DNA of 64,000 bases from Tanytarsus gracilentus (Eukaryota; Arthropoda; Insecta; Diptera; Chironomidae). The stretch spans positions 1,488,001 to 1,552,000 of the forward strand of contig JAXRKN010000039.1 of NCBI GenBank assembly GCA_038502055.1. The letters are read 5' to 3'. The notes under the pieces are model-generated. The model was not told the origin of the DNA, did no database searches, and worked only from the letters and a program-made list of their open reading frames with translations. Within the stretch, counting starts at the first letter, position 1. Each line of letters opens with the position of its first letter. This document shows positions 22,879-37,647 of this stretch, in pieces. A program made the position numbers and the translations under genes.

Positions 22879-25800
22879 ATGTCCTCACCACCAGTTTATC
22901 CAAATGCACAGCAGCGTCGTGAGAGTTTTGCCAGGCGAGCTGAATCATTAGTTGAGAGAGTAAGATCATTCAATACGATTGTTTATGAGGTATCTTGTAA
23001 AAATTCTTGACATCATGGGTGAGATGAACAATTTTTCTTGCCATGAAAAATTTAAAAATCTTTTGACCCAAAAACAAAGTTGAACCCTCACTAATATTAA
23101 TGAAAAGTGAATCCGAATGTAGGCACTCGAATTTAATTAGTTTCAAGCACACTTAGATATCGTTTCACCTCATTATGCTAGGCGTAAAATGTTGTTAGTT
23201 TTGAATTTAAAAAAAAAACAAAGAGAAAATTGTCATTAAAATTTGAATTTAAAAGATGACTTACAGACATTTCTATTTTTATCTAGTCCACATGCTTACT
23301 TGAACGATCATGTTTATCCAATTAAATGCTCACAATTGTTGACGGCTTCATTAAAAAATTAGGTTGCGAAAAAGTTTATTGCAAAAAAATCCTATGAATG
23401 GGGAATTTTTTTGGAGTAGGTGAATGCTAAAAATAAATTCATTCGCAATTTAAAAAAATAAAATTTATAAAGTTAAATATTCTGAAAGATAAGCAACTCG
23501 AAAACAAAACTTCTCCAATATTCCCACAAAACTTTCAAATTTATTTCTCCTTTTGCTATTAAACGAAATTAAAAGCGGAATTAGCGAAGGAATTGTTGAG
23601 AGCAGCCTGTCACATTTTGTAGTTTTTGTGCTCTACAAAAAATTACAAAATCTAATTGAAACTTCCTTCATAAATTTTCCGTTAAAATTGATCTCGAGCA
23701 CTTCTCTCTTTTACTCGATTATCATCGTGATAGATATTTCGAGGTCACTCACAACAACAATAAAGAAGATAGAATGATTGAGAGTGAAGTCGCACATACA
23801 TAACGTGCCAGAGTTATCACTCAGATCTACTTTAATCCCTTTGTTCGTCAATTCTTTTGTGCATCTAGTGGCCATTGTGCTCCTCTTGTTAAAGCGATCA
23901 GAGCGTGCAAATTGACCAAAATAAGCAATGAAACAAAAATAGCACTATTATGCCTCTGCCATGCTTGTACAAACAACAATTGAATGCGATTATTGTAAAC
24001 GATGCCGTGTAATCGCTAAATTCTTCCATCTCTCGCATTTTAGAATATTTTTGCATAGCATTATAGCAAACGATAATAATAATACAGCAGGGACTTGAAA
24101 GTTGAGGCTGATTACTGTTGTGTAACAAGTTGTAGAATTCTTAGATTAAAGACTTTGTTTACATCACGTGGAGGCACTAAAGTTGACACATTTAAAATTG
24201 TCTCGAGATTTGAGTGTTTTTTTATTAGGCTGAATTAAAATTAATTTGGAAGAAGTGAAGATTATGTTGTAAAATTAATTCAGCGAATTAAAATAACAAA
24301 CATAATAGGTAAATAAGAAAATAAAAAGTAAAGATGAAGATTTTTCAATTTAAAAAAAATTACAACAATTTACATTAAAAATTAATAAAAATTCGTAACC
24401 TATCTATAAAATTTAAAAAATACGTTAACTGCTCTCACTTGGGTAAATTTTTTTATAAAATTAGATTCAACATTTTTTGAATTTTAGAATCATGAAAAAT
24501 TTTAGCATCTTAATTTCCACCCAATAAATCGATAAACGAGTCATAAAATATTAAAATTTCCTCACTTCAATGAGTTCCATCATCCCTGTCGATCTCGCTT
24601 AGCATACGCTGCATACTTTATTGCCATCTATAACAAAGTTCTTTATCTTTTATTTATTGTCACACTTGAGTAGCTTAACTGACTTACAAAAAAGACATGT
24701 AAACTCTATCGTGTGCAAATTGGGGGCAAAATGCATCATCGTGTGTCGGTTTTTATTATTCGCTATTATTGCTGTGCATTTCATCTCTCTTTCTGTCACT
24801 TATTTTTAGTGTGTGTAGTTATGTCACTTAATGACAATTGTAAGCGCGAGTCAAATGGCCGCTTTAGCTTGTTTGTCATGGAGAACGATTTATGGCATGT
24901 GATAACGCAAGATGAGTCATTAAGCAATTTAACTTTTATCGAGTAATTGATGCCGGTTTACTTTTACCGAAATATTCGCGTGAAAATTGCAAAATTGCAC
25001 CTACGAGTGGCTTCATTGAAATGCGACAGATAACAAGTCTAAATTGAGGCAAACTCAGCTCGGCTCGGAACTTTAATAAAAATTAAGATTGATGATGTCT
25101 CGTATAAAGTTGAGCAGAACACAATTTACATTGCACATAGCTCGCTGTAAACATACACGGGAAATGCATTTCTTTTTAATTAACAATATGCAAGAGCGTA
25201 ATCGCACTTGATAAGGATGTTAGCAATGTTGTGAATGCAGTTTTTTTGCGGTCAGTAATTGATGACGTTTTGAGTGGGATGTGACACTTTAAACACATTG
25301 TAAAATATTATTTAAAGTTAAATTTCTCACTAGTTTAATCTCATCAAGACTTCTTTTATATCCTAGGATAATTTAAATTTAATCTAGAGATTAAAAATCA
25401 GTTTAGTTTAATCCAAGATTTAAATGTCAAATTCACTCTAAAATCATAAATTTAGTGTCTTCTCCTTTTCGAAACTCTTAAATATGCATCATGTTGCATG
25501 CGAGATGAGATGCATGCGCGTGGGAGTCTCACATTACATTATGTATATCAACAGTGGCGGCAATTACAGCGATGTATAAAAGTTCATTAACATTTCGCTC
25601 GCTCTCACGCTTTTGGATTATCTTTTACATCATCGATTCGGATTTTGGTCTCTCTCGCACGCTTACGTGAAAACCCGAAGCTTTTCCATCGTCAACTAAC
25701 ACATTTAAAGGTTTTTCATTAATCACGGCCACGAACACATGCGTAGAAGAATTTTTGTTTGGTAAACAGGAATTTTGACGATGTTGATGAAAACTTTAAT

Positions 25801-28800
25801 AGAAAATTTTTGGCTTTTGATGGTTTGTAATTTTTTTATTTGAAGGCAAAACTTTGGGTTTAAAAAAACTTTATCTTGTATTTGAAGAAAATTTTAAATG
25901 TTTTGTAAGTTTTGATAAAAAAATTAAGTTCACCTTTAAACAATTTTTCATCCTATTTCCAAAGTTTTTCCATTAAAAACTTTCAAAAATACATTTTTCA
26001 AAACTTGCCGTCCAATCTTCGTCGTATTTATCTGCGGTGTGAATATTTTGTTGTTGTGTGTGAGTGAGAGAGTAATTTTTGCTGAAGAATTTTCTTCTTT
26101 TTCCCCCCAAAAAAAAACTCTATACGAGATTTTACATCGCACATTACGAAGTGGTGGAAAATTTTCCTTCTCTCCAGTTGATGTTCAGTTTTTGATCAAG
26201 AAAGGTCACCTTGTAGTCGGTGCGTTATTGTTAATTGCGTTTCTGGAAAAAGAAATAAAGAGAAAGTGTTTTAAAGAGATTGAAATGTAAGAATGGAAGA
26301 AGAAGAAAACATTTGAAGAAATTATGCTTCATAAAAATTCTTTAATTAGCAATTTTTACTGACAACAATCATTCAAATTTACACTTTTAATAATTTAATC
26401 AAAATATGGAGTAGGAAAAAAATAATATGGTGACGGCGACGCTTCCGAAAAGGGCGCGGATTTTTCATTTCCTATTTCTTCTCTTTTCTTCCATAAAGAA
26501 ACAATGGAACTACTGCAGTGCTGTTGTAACAGTGTTTGAAAAAATAATAAATTCCGTTCTGGTTTAAATCCAGGAACATTTAAAGTTTTTAGAATCCATA
26601 AAACTTTAGCTACAGAAATTTTCCATCCATTGAACTTTTTCTCCTTGGTATCCCAGTAAATCCTACTGAATATTAACCTTATCCTAATCCAATGGGAAAA
26701 GGGAGCAGAAGAAGAAAATCCAAAAATAAAGAAAAATTACTTTCCGCTCTTCTCCTTTTAGTTCAAGAATGATTATGAGAAATATTTTATAACTAACTTT
26801 TTAGATAAAAACTAAGTCTAAAAGTTTAGGTCAAATTGCTTTTAAAAGTGACATAATTTCATCATAAACCCTCGAAACGAAATTAAATTTTCTTCTTTTT
26901 CCTTTCTTCATTTTATCATCGCAAAAAATTCCATCATCTCCAGAGTGGCGTCACTTGAAACGTAAACAATCACAAAGTGCGTGCGTGTGTGTGATAAAAG
27001 CACTGCATGTAAATATAAAAAGGATATTTTGTTCGCTATTACATAAGCAAAAAAAATTGAACTTTGTACCCATCAGAGGTCAGTTTACACTCGCAAAGGT
27101 TTAAATAAAAAAGAAAAATGAGTGACAAGTCGGAAAATGAATCGAAAGAGATTAAAGAAACAACAGTAACCACTTGCACTAAGTCGCAATCATCGCATCA
27201 TCATCATAAAGAGAAAAAAGATGTCAATAATGTGGTGCATGTATGTATTCATCAACCTCTCCTTACAGTTTACCTGTAACAATTGGAAATATTCATGTTC
27301 TCATCTCCATCATCATTAACTATTATTATTATTTTTTGTATGCGATAACAGAAAGTCTGCGAGTGAAATGGAATTTTATAAAGAAGCTTTTGTTCTCTGA
27401 GAAAAAATTTTTAAAGGTGGATTTAATTTTTTTGCGTTAGTTAAGGAATTTTTTTGAAAGAAAAAAAAATATTAAAGCTTGATTAATAACATAAAATTAA
27501 TTTTGCTAACTTAAAAAGTTCGAAAAAGCTCCTTTTGTCCTTTTTCTCCGAATCAGAACCCACTTCCTCTTTAGACGTTCTTTTATCAGTTCATTATATT
27601 TCGATTCAAACATAATTTGAATGATTTTTGCTTCGATCGATTCTATTAATTCCATAAGTTTGTATCCTTCTTAGAATCCTAAAAAAAGAATCTTTTTGCA
27701 CGCTTATCGTTTTATCGTCGTGACGACCTTAAATCAAGGAAAAAAATCAAAATACTTTTCCACTCGCGCCATTCTTCTTCAACAAAATACCTTAAATTTC
27801 CTGCATTCTTCCTTTCGCATTAACAAAGCCCTCATTTCCTACGCACAAATATAAATTTCATAAAGAAGACTCAAAAGCTCCTTTCTCTCTCGTTTCCTCA
27901 TGACACATAAAATGTCAACTTGTCAAACAATGAATGTATTAATTTTATTTTACGTCCACTGTGTGTATGTGTGTATGTTCAAACGATAACGATTCCAATA
28001 ACAAGCGGCGACTCCTTTTTTTGTTAATTAAATTTTATTACATCAAGAAGAGAAAAGTTTCATATTTTTATGTGGTGAAGCCTATGCGAGGCATTAGCAT
28101 TGGTTGCGATTGTATTGGGGAGCAAAAAGCAATAAATATCGAGAAAGGAAAGAGCTTGAGTGAACTTTATTACGCACATTAGCTTGTTATAGGAGACATT
28201 GATATGGGGGACTAGCAAATATGTCCATCAAAAACAGGCTAGATGAACACTCGAAGTCGGGAATGAAAAATGTTTTATTTATTCCAATCCAGTCCTCACA
28301 CATATATATGTGTGTGCTTGATGGATCTGTGCTTTCGCTGAAATCAATTCCCACTCCTTACCTATTTCGTTATCTGCTTTATGCCGGCTCTACGTGTAAA
28401 GGCAATTTCATGCTGCGTTAAACTTGACTCTATGTCTGATACAGACGGGAAATTTGAAACATGGCGGAATTCGAGCGTAAATAACATAATTTGAGAGCTT
28501 TTTCAGGAAATTTGGTTGTGACAAAAATGATTTTTTAAAATAAAGAAAAAGAGCTTTTTATAGAGCTTTTTTGAAAAAGCTTTTTCGTTTTGCTGTGTTA
28601 CTTTTAATCTAAAGTTTTAACTTTAAAAATAAATCAAAAAAGCTCTAAAAGTTGCGCATTTTTTTTTGATTAATCTTTCTCACCCGGCCTTTTGTAATCC
28701 ATCTGAATATTTTACCACTTAGCGTGTACTCTCCTTAAATTGCGACTTACATTCTTTACAGGCTCTCTTCGCTGTTCAATGTTGACAGAGACTTTTTTTA

Positions 28801-31800
28801 TTAAATTCTTTTTGACTTCTTAGAAAAAAATTTTCTTTTCTATTTGACTTTCTCATTTTGTCAAGAAAATTTCTTTGTATAAAAGCTTTTGAATGACTTT
28901 CGGCTAGAAAACAAATTCAAACGAAATTTATTCTAAAAAATTTTATGCGGAAAAATCTTTTCGAATGAAAATCAAGTTGCTTTCTTGGAAAATCGTAAAT
29001 TAATAATATTGATGAAAATTCGGTGAAGTAAAAATTACGTTGAATGATTTTGAATAAATATTTAAAATTTTCAAGACTTTTAAATGAAATTTAATGGAAC
29101 TCATCACTCAATTTATTAAAATTGTAAACTTCACTTACGAGTGAAAAGCGAATGAAAAATTTTCTCATTTAGCAGTAAACAAGCTGAAAGCAATCAGACA
29201 CCAGAAAATTGCTAGACGAGGAAAAATATTAAATTTTATGAGTAATAATTGTTAAGAGAATTTATGAACTAAACGTGACTCCTTTATGATAGCTGTGGGT
29301 GTGAAAGTTGAGAAATTTTTGTACTCGACTAAAATTTTATCCTGTGATGTAATTTCAGACTTTGAATTTAAATTAATTCACTAATTTATTAGTCTTGAAA
29401 TTAAGAGATTAAAGTTAGAGTTTACTTTAGTTTTTAATCTACAAATAATTTTTTTACATTTCTAAATTCCTGCTCAAAAAAAATTTCACCGCAACAAAAG
29501 ACGTAAAAAGATTTTTTTTTCGTACCAATTTTTTCACAATGAAAAAGAGAAAAATATACAAAATATTTCAGAAGCATTCTTTATTTGCGATATCAACAAA
29601 AAAAGCTCATGATATCAAGAGAATTTACATAGGCTGGATGCTGTTGTTGTTGGGTGGATGATTTTCCATATTTACATCGCAACTCTTTTACAGAGAGCGA
29701 GAAAATGCGTCGTCTATCAGGCACGAGAGTGTGTGTGGGAGTTGGATGTGTAGAAGAAAAAGAAGAAAGTGCTTGTGACGGCATTAGCAGCGGCACATTC
29801 TAGCCAACACATTGATATTGATTATTTTTCCTCTCTTTACAAGCGTCAATGATCCACACTCGAGCACTTCTTCGCCTCACTTTTTTCGGTCTTATCACCT
29901 TTCCATTTGGGATGGCATGTTCACATAAAAATTTTTGCTAATCCCTTCGACTCTTTTTCGATCCATTGATAAATCGCATTTTACTGTATTTACATGACAC
30001 TCACTCGAAGGAGAAAGAGCACCTTTTACTTCCCCCATTCTCATCATTATATCATTAAACATGCTGCTTTAGTATTCTGCCTTCAATACTCTTTTCAACC
30101 TAGTTCAAGTCAACATAATTGCGTGCCAAAGAACGAACGACTCGAGCGTGTGTGTATAGAGAGCTAAAATGAAAAATGAAAGTGAAATCATTTTTAAAGC
30201 CTTGGAGTTGTGCCAAAAAGTACAGACAAAAAATTCAAATCATGTGAGAGCAAAAAAATATTTTGAGGTTATGGGAAAGTTTGTTGGAGAAATTTGAACT
30301 TGAAAAATTTAAAGGATATTTGGTGATTTTTTTTATGAATTTTAAAACATGAAAATTTAGAATCATCTAAATTTTTTTAGCTCTAAAATAAAATATTTCT
30401 AAAAAATTTCATTCATCTCCCTACAAACAAAACTATAATTTTGTTTATGACAAAAAGTATGCGTGTTTGATGAAAACGATATCATGAGAGCAACAAAACA
30501 TTTCACCGTGTCATTTCTGATGTGTTTGCCGCGTAAAGTATTGACATGTGCTGCTCGATTTATTTTTTACATGTACGCGCAAAAAATAAATTGAGAGATA
30601 AAAAGTTTTGTACATCAATCAAACGATTATGATGACAATTCTTATCCGAGTCTGATTCTTTCTAAATTGCCTCCTATTAACTTTTCATGTGAGTTAAATT
30701 TTAGTGAAAAAAACGATGATTTATGAAAATTGATTATCTCTCGTACGTTGAGATTAGAGTTTATGGGAGAGTCATCGCCGGCCATCCATCAAAAGTTTGC
30801 GAAATATAATAAATTTGATATTAACAGCAATTAACGTTCGAGAGAGAGAGGGCAATTGAGAAGAAGTGCAATTTGATACATTTCCGAGGTGATGAGTGTG
30901 TGCCTGAGATGTGTGAGATAAAAATGTTACGCAATACTTTTATGAGTAAGAGATGAAAAAGTTTGTTTTCGTGCGAGAAGAAAACAATCGATGACGATGC
31001 GAGATTTTGAAGATTTTTCAAGGGCACTGACAAAACTTTCTTCACGGCGAGTAAATTTGTGTTCTGGAAACTTTCTTGATTAAATTTATTTTTCAAAAAA
31101 GTTCAAATGAATAATAATGACTGGGTGCGATCCAAACTTTGAAAAAGTGTGCTATACTTTTTAATTAAGTACACACATCCCACAAAAAAGCTAATGCACA
31201 CATGAATAAATAATATCATTTTCATTAAGTGGAAAGGGATACGATGTAGAGGATCGGTGTTGAAATGGAAGACTAGAAAATTTATTAATTTACATTTTCC
31301 CTCGTTTGTTGATGCTATGCTAATTTTTTTGGGGGTTTTCTAACTCCAAGTTTACACTTTGCACGCGCCCTAATGTTTAATCAATATTTAAGTGAATATT
31401 CGGCAGACGCACAGAAAAAAAACTGATTTTATATGGCAGCGCGTAATATAATTTTTTATGATGCTGTTATTACATGGAAATATGGTTTTGTGCACAAAAA
31501 AGTTTCAGAGATGTTTTCCGATTGAGATAAATTAACCAAAAAGATATTATACAAAATAGTTTTAAAGACATTTATGATATGTGAATTAATTTCAATTTCA
31601 ACTAGTTGATTTAATAAATTTAAGTAAACTCTGATTAGAACAGTTTTAAGTCTGATTTTTCAAATCTTATAAAGACATCCAATAAGTTGTCATTTTAATT
31701 TGAACAAACTCTGATATTTTCGACCGATTCTAGCATAAGCCGGTAAATAACCATTAATTGATTTTAATTGATTCGAATGGTTTTGCGCATTTATCATTCA

Positions 31801-34800
31801 ATTGAAAAGAGCACGAGAAGGAAAAAATTCGCAAGACGAAACTTCCGACATTGAATCACAATAAAAATTGACGTTGACTGTGTATTGAAATACAATTCCA
31901 TTATTTTGTGAATGAATTTTTCGACTCCGCTTCCTCATTTTCATACATTTTCTGTAGATACTTTTGGGTTTTATTGAATTTTATTAATATTTTTTGCTTC
32001 ATAACTTTGCGATTATGGAGTGAGGAGAAAACGTGAGGTAGATTAAGTGAAACCTGAGACGAAATTATTTGTGGCAGCTTTAAAATTCATGTGAAAAAAT
32101 AGAAATAAAATTGAGTTTAAAAATATCAAATTAGTAATGAAATTTTAAATCTTTCCCACAAATGTTTTTCCTAAAAATTTCATGTCTTAATTTATTTATT
32201 TCTCCCCAATTTTTTCTCTCAACAAGTAAACCTCGCAGATTTCTCTTAACTTTCGCTTTTAGATACCTTCCACCACGACGAACTTCCACAATATTAAATT
32301 ATTAATTTATGAAATTATCTCTCTCTCCTTCTTTACACAGAAATACGCAATATCGACAGACAAATCTGGCGAATTAATCATTACAGTCCAGGTGAGTTAG
32401 CATCGTTTGATGATTAATTGTGAACATTGATTAAAAAGCAAATGACATTTTAATTAAATTTTTCATCATTGGAAGATTTAATTATTTTCAAATCGCTTGT
32501 GGTCAGTGAGCTTAAATGAAAAACTTTGATGATTTGCGGTAGTTGTAAGAAAGACTTTGAAATTTTTAATTGAAGTTTTGTGTAAATTTTTTTTACTAAA
32601 GTGAAAATTAGTTTTTTGATGACAAAAGCTTTGAAAGTTGAAAAATTTTAATTGTTTTTTCGTCGTATACCAATTAAAATATTGTTTCAACATTGCAAAT
32701 TTATCAAAGTTTTTATTTAAGCACTCAACATTTAGTTAAACTTCAACTGCTAAAAACACACTTTAACTGCAATAATCCTCTCACCCGTAAAACCTCCCTT
32801 TTGAGTACATAATTACAAATGAACTTCTTTGCGTCAATAAAAGTCACTAATTAGTTTCACTTTTAATTAATCTCATTAACATTTTTCGCAATTTATTTTT
32901 CCAATAATTGCCTGCACATGGAATAATATGATATTTTTTAGAAGAATCAGGTATGGACTGAAGTTGTCTCTAGTCTCAATATGTTACCATTATAAGCATC
33001 ATTAGTGTGATTAATTTTATGCTGGCGGAGAGATAAAAAAGGGACTGATTTCATTACTACCGTTTTTATTCCACAGGGCGATTTGACACAACAAGAGAAG
33101 CGTGCCGTTTTCCTTACTGTGCACGACTTAGGATGCAATCGTGGGTTAAAAATTATTTTTGAAAAATAAATTACTAATTTTTATATTTTGCCACTAGATG
33201 CGTCATTCCAAAATTTTGTCGACAGTCCTTGTATGGCGGAGATCAAAGAGCGCTCATGTTTTATTCACGTTGATGTACCCGGACATGCTGATAACACTGG
33301 AGCATTATCCGATAAGTAAGTTGCGAGATATTTAAATGATAAAGAAATTTTTAATTTGAGTTTCTTTGACTGCAACTCGAAGAAGAAATGCAAGGGCTAA
33401 TATTTAAATTTTTACATTTTTGAATTTTGAAAGCACTTGGATGAATATTTTGAATTTTAAAAATTGCTTTGGGCGAGAATGAAATGTTTTAAAAATCATT
33501 ATCTAGTGGAGTATAAAAGAGAAATGCATCAAAGAGAAAAATCCTTCAAAAAAATACGAGAGAAAATTATGTTTTTCATTTGCCAGTCAGTCTTTTATCT
33601 ATAAACTATAAACATCATGACATAAACTCATATAAAAGCTTACATAAGCGACATGACATGCTATAAGGCAAGATGCTTGTTGTGTACTGTTCGCTTCCCT
33701 CAAATGTCATACATGAAATTTATGTGAAAATAATCATAATAATAATTGTATATAGAACCGAGCTGTATTTCCATAAGGCAGCAGCAAAAAAATTTGATGT
33801 AAATAGGAAAGAGCGGAATGATGAATTTATGTTTAATGTTTATGGGTGCGCCATATCTCACATTAAAGCTCTCCCAGCATACAAAATATATTTGCGAAAT
33901 AATAATGTGAGAATTGGAGCATTTGTCGAGAGTAATTTAAAAGCAAATAAAAATGGGATTGCATCTTAGCCTCAGCATTGAATCGTGTGTGTGTGGTGTG
34001 CGCCCAAAAAATGTATCACATCCAATTACATTTCGAAAAAAGAAAAAAGCTTTTTGTTTCGAATGGCAAAAAACTGGGAAAGTAATCCATTTATGGTTAA
34101 AAGGGTTGAAATGAAACAATTTTATTTTTATGTGAGCTTTTGTGGCGGACAAGATTGAAAAATTATGTATCTGATTGAGTTAAAAGCAGTTAAATTTATA
34201 TTTTTGTGGAAATTTAAATAGTAACGTAAAATTAAAAGCTCAACATGAAATTTACAATTTAAAAAAATAAATAAACTGAAAAATTTCCTCACTAAAATTT
34301 TTTTATCCTAATGAAAACTCTCTAACCTAAATAAGTGTTATTCAATTCTCAATTAATACACAAAATTTTTCGCTCATCGCAGACGAGAAGAAAATGAAAA
34401 TATATGAATATATATGATGAGCTTACACGTGGATGAAAACTCAAAATTAAATTTTGTAAAAATATGAGAAGCGAGCAATGTCACTCGATTAATTCAAATT
34501 TATTCTCGTTGCAGTTTCCAGTTTCCATCATTGCAGACATTAGGTGAAGATCTCGTTACGGTATTAGATTATTTGCACGTAAAATATGTGATTGGACTTG
34601 GCGAGGGGGCTGGGTGAGTATTCGCGTAATAGGAACACGAGGATTTTTTGAAAATTAATCTATTTAATTTTTAATTTAAAAAAGTCTTAGTGTTCTTTCG
34701 TCATAGAGTCATAACATGTTATCATTCAATAATTTCCAGTGCAAACGTGCTAGCTCGCTTCGGATTAAAGCATCCTACGCGATGCCTCGGGCTCATTCTC

Positions 34801-37647
34801 ATTAATTGTACCGGATCTGCGGCTACTGTCCTGGAGGTTAACAACACACGATGAACTTTATTACATCGAGATTGAAATTAATTTTTATGCGCTCTCTTTT
34901 TACAGACATTCAGAACAAAGTTCATCAGCTGGAAAGGAGACGAAGTAGGTCAAGGAGCTGAGGATTTTCTCTTGTACCACAAGTTTGGACATGTAAGTCA
35001 TTCAATACATGAAATATTATTTATTTTTTGTGATAAGCTGAATTCTTTTTAATGTGTCGATTGGCATTTAATGATCCCTAAATTACTTTTTATGTTCTTA
35101 AAATGAGTTTAAATTTAAATTGAAAATATTCAAGCTCGAAATCTGAGATTTCAGCTGAAAAATTAAAATTATTTGCTAATATTTTCATCAATGATATCGT
35201 AATTTCATTTAATAACGAGTTGATCGTGGATTTGATTCCAAAAATTTATGGAAGTCAAATTCATGGGGTTTTTCTAAAAATCGCTGAAATACAAAATTTT
35301 AATTTTTTTATCTTCTTCTGTTCAGTGTAATAAGACCCTAATATGATTTTTCTCATTTTTTTCTCTCCCCTAAAATATTAAAAAATTTGTTCTTTCTTTA
35401 TGTTTATTTCCATGCTTTATCCGTAAATAATATTGATAAAATAATTGACGATAAAAAAACCCTCTCGATGTCTGTGTTGTGTTACATAAAAACTCTTTTT
35501 GATGTCTCGACACACGTTGGATTTATTCAATTACAATTTAATCTACACACAAATTAAAAATGATTAATCTAAACTTTAATGATACCAAAAAAAAGGCTTT
35601 CAATGAGGTATAAAACTTAATTTTATTTTTCTTTCCTCATTCTTTCATTTTCTCGCATTTTTTTCCTCATCTTTTTTGCGAGAGAATGAGAACTGAGTTA
35701 ATTTTTCACTCACCCGATTTTTTTCTTTACTCTTTGCCAAATACACATTTCATACTGTAAATTTTTTGATATTTTCCCTTAATGAGTTGTTCAAAAATTA
35801 CGTCACACAAAATAATTTGAAAATTGCGAAAAACTTCATAAAAAATTAAATAGAAAAATTAAAATTTCGGAGAACTTAATTTTTTCACAACTCTCTTTGA
35901 TTTTGTAAATCGCAGACCGCATACAAACATTTTCTAGTAGTGACTAGTGAGTCGATAAAGCAGTCCATTTTCATATTTTCTATGTAGTCATAAATTGTTG
36001 AGCTTTCAATGACTTGTTTGATTTATTTTTCACTTTTGTGTTGATCTATTGCTGCATAAATAACACACATTTTACTTATAATCGCTTCTGTCGTCAGATT
36101 TGTAAAATATGTCTGTGGAATTCGGAATAATTTTACTTTTGTGACTGCTTGAGGTGGAAATAGTTAGAAAAAATTGATCGGAATTTTCTATTTTAAAAAA
36201 TACCTAAGTGAAATCAATTTAATACTTGAAAATGAAAATTTTTTAAAACTACTTAAAATTTTTTTAATCCATCCATAAATAGTTTCCACCTCAATCCTTA
36301 TGCCTATGATTGAAATTTCAAATAGAATTTGAGCTAAATCCCAATCACAATTCTTTTCTTTTTATCGACCAAAATATTTTTATTTGTGAAATCTCATATG
36401 TCGTAATATTGAATTATCGAAAGTGCAAAACGAGACGTACACAAGTTGATTCAATATTCAATTTTGTTTATTTGCATGCTCGATAGATGAAATAATTAGT
36501 TTAGATGACAGATAAACATTTTTATTGTGCTCGATTTTTGCGCTTTGGCAATCTTAAATCTCAGATAATTAGAGAAAACTGCCAAATTTGCATCTATATC
36601 CATTTTTATTTCTCATTCCTTCATCCTGACTTGTAAATTTATTTCTTATAATCTCATAGAAAAAAATGCCAATAAATTTTTATTTTCTTCTTCTTTTTTC
36701 CTGGTTTTTGGTTTCTTTTCACTCTCGCGTGATCTAAAAATCTCTCTATAATGCTACCCCATACTCACATTCAACTACCTTCTCCTCCTTCTTCTTATAT
36801 TATCTAAAATTTTCTATCGACGAAATCTGTAAAATTGCGAATGAAAATTTAGCAAATGGTTGGCGATAATCCAGACAAGGAAAGAGTTGTAACTGATTTC
36901 CAAAGTCGCTTACACAGCACGCTGAACTCAAAGAATGTTAAGCTTTATGTCAAAGCTTTCATGACGTAAGTTTACCTCTTTATACTCACTATATAAATTT
37001 TAAATCCAGGATTAAGATTTTTGAAAATTAAATCCTTTTATTAAATATTTGAATATTTTTCTAACGTATTTTTCTGATTCTTATATTAAATTTTCTCTCT
37101 TCTTCATTTGCAACAGTCGCAAAGATTTGCCACTAAAAACCTGCAAAGTTGACGTTTTACTGATCACCGGAATGTTGTCACCATATTCAAGTGTCGTCGA
37201 AAAATTGCATAAGGAAACGGACAAGGAGAAAGTTTCAATGATGAAAATTGAGCGTGCCGGGGATGTCTTGGCCGACGCACCTGGCAAAGTGGCTCAGTCA
37301 ATTTTACTCTTCTGCAAGGGACAGGGTTTGTTGACTTCAGTCGTTATGCCGGGCGTCGATCGCCAACGAGCATTCTCGACTTCATCAGGAGGCTCAAATG
37401 GCGAACCACGTCGATTGTCTCGAGGTAAGGTTTAGTTTAGTGTACTTTGATGTCTAGATGTTGAACTTGGTACCTGTTTTCTCTTTGTCTTTTTGTCGTC
37501 TCTCTTTCTCTCTCTCTCCTTCTCTATTTATTTAATTCTTACCGTCTTTAAGCAGGAATGTCCATGGAAGAATACGACAAGCCCAACATTCGAAGACTTT
37601 CCATCACCGTCAATGATCAATTGCCACCAATTTCCGACAAGAAATAA
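22879..37647 (+). CDS. NDRG-family protein with alternative first exons (fly CG2082 / worm ZK1073.1 type)
   Basis: Two alternative first coding exons both end in phase 0: 22879-22959 (MSSPPVYPNAQQRRESFARR...) and 27118-27240 (MSDKSENESKEIKETTVTTC..., with a His run). Each can join the common exons 32341-32391, 33077-33140, 33198-33315, 34515-34613, 34740-34836, 34906-34992, 36853-36965, 37117-37424 and 37556-37647. The second isoform has 383 residues. NDRG proteins have an alpha/beta-hydrolase fold without a working triad and act in stress response, traffic and differentiation. Visible core motifs are V-F-L-T-V-H-D-L-G-C-N, H-V-D-V-P-G-H, G-L-G-E-G-A-G-A-N-V-L-A-R-F and L-I-L-I-N-C-T-G. The C-terminal Q-S-I-L-L-F-C-K-G-Q-G-L-L-T-S-V is distinctive of this subfamily. 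Retaining the last intron would end the protein at G-K-V. Confidence 0.9.
22960..32340 (+). other. Long 5' introns of the NDRG-family gene
   Basis: About 9.4 kb contain only the alternative first exon at 27118-27240. Introns this long at the 5' end usually carry enhancers and further non-coding first exons, but I could not identify any. The sequence is AT-rich with scattered GA/CT runs. Open frames here lack protein-like character. Confidence 0.5.

Noticed and set aside
26039..26290. 83-codon frame in the NDRG first intron
   Set aside because: It has no similarity to any family I know, and no phase-0 donor joins it to the common exon at 32341.
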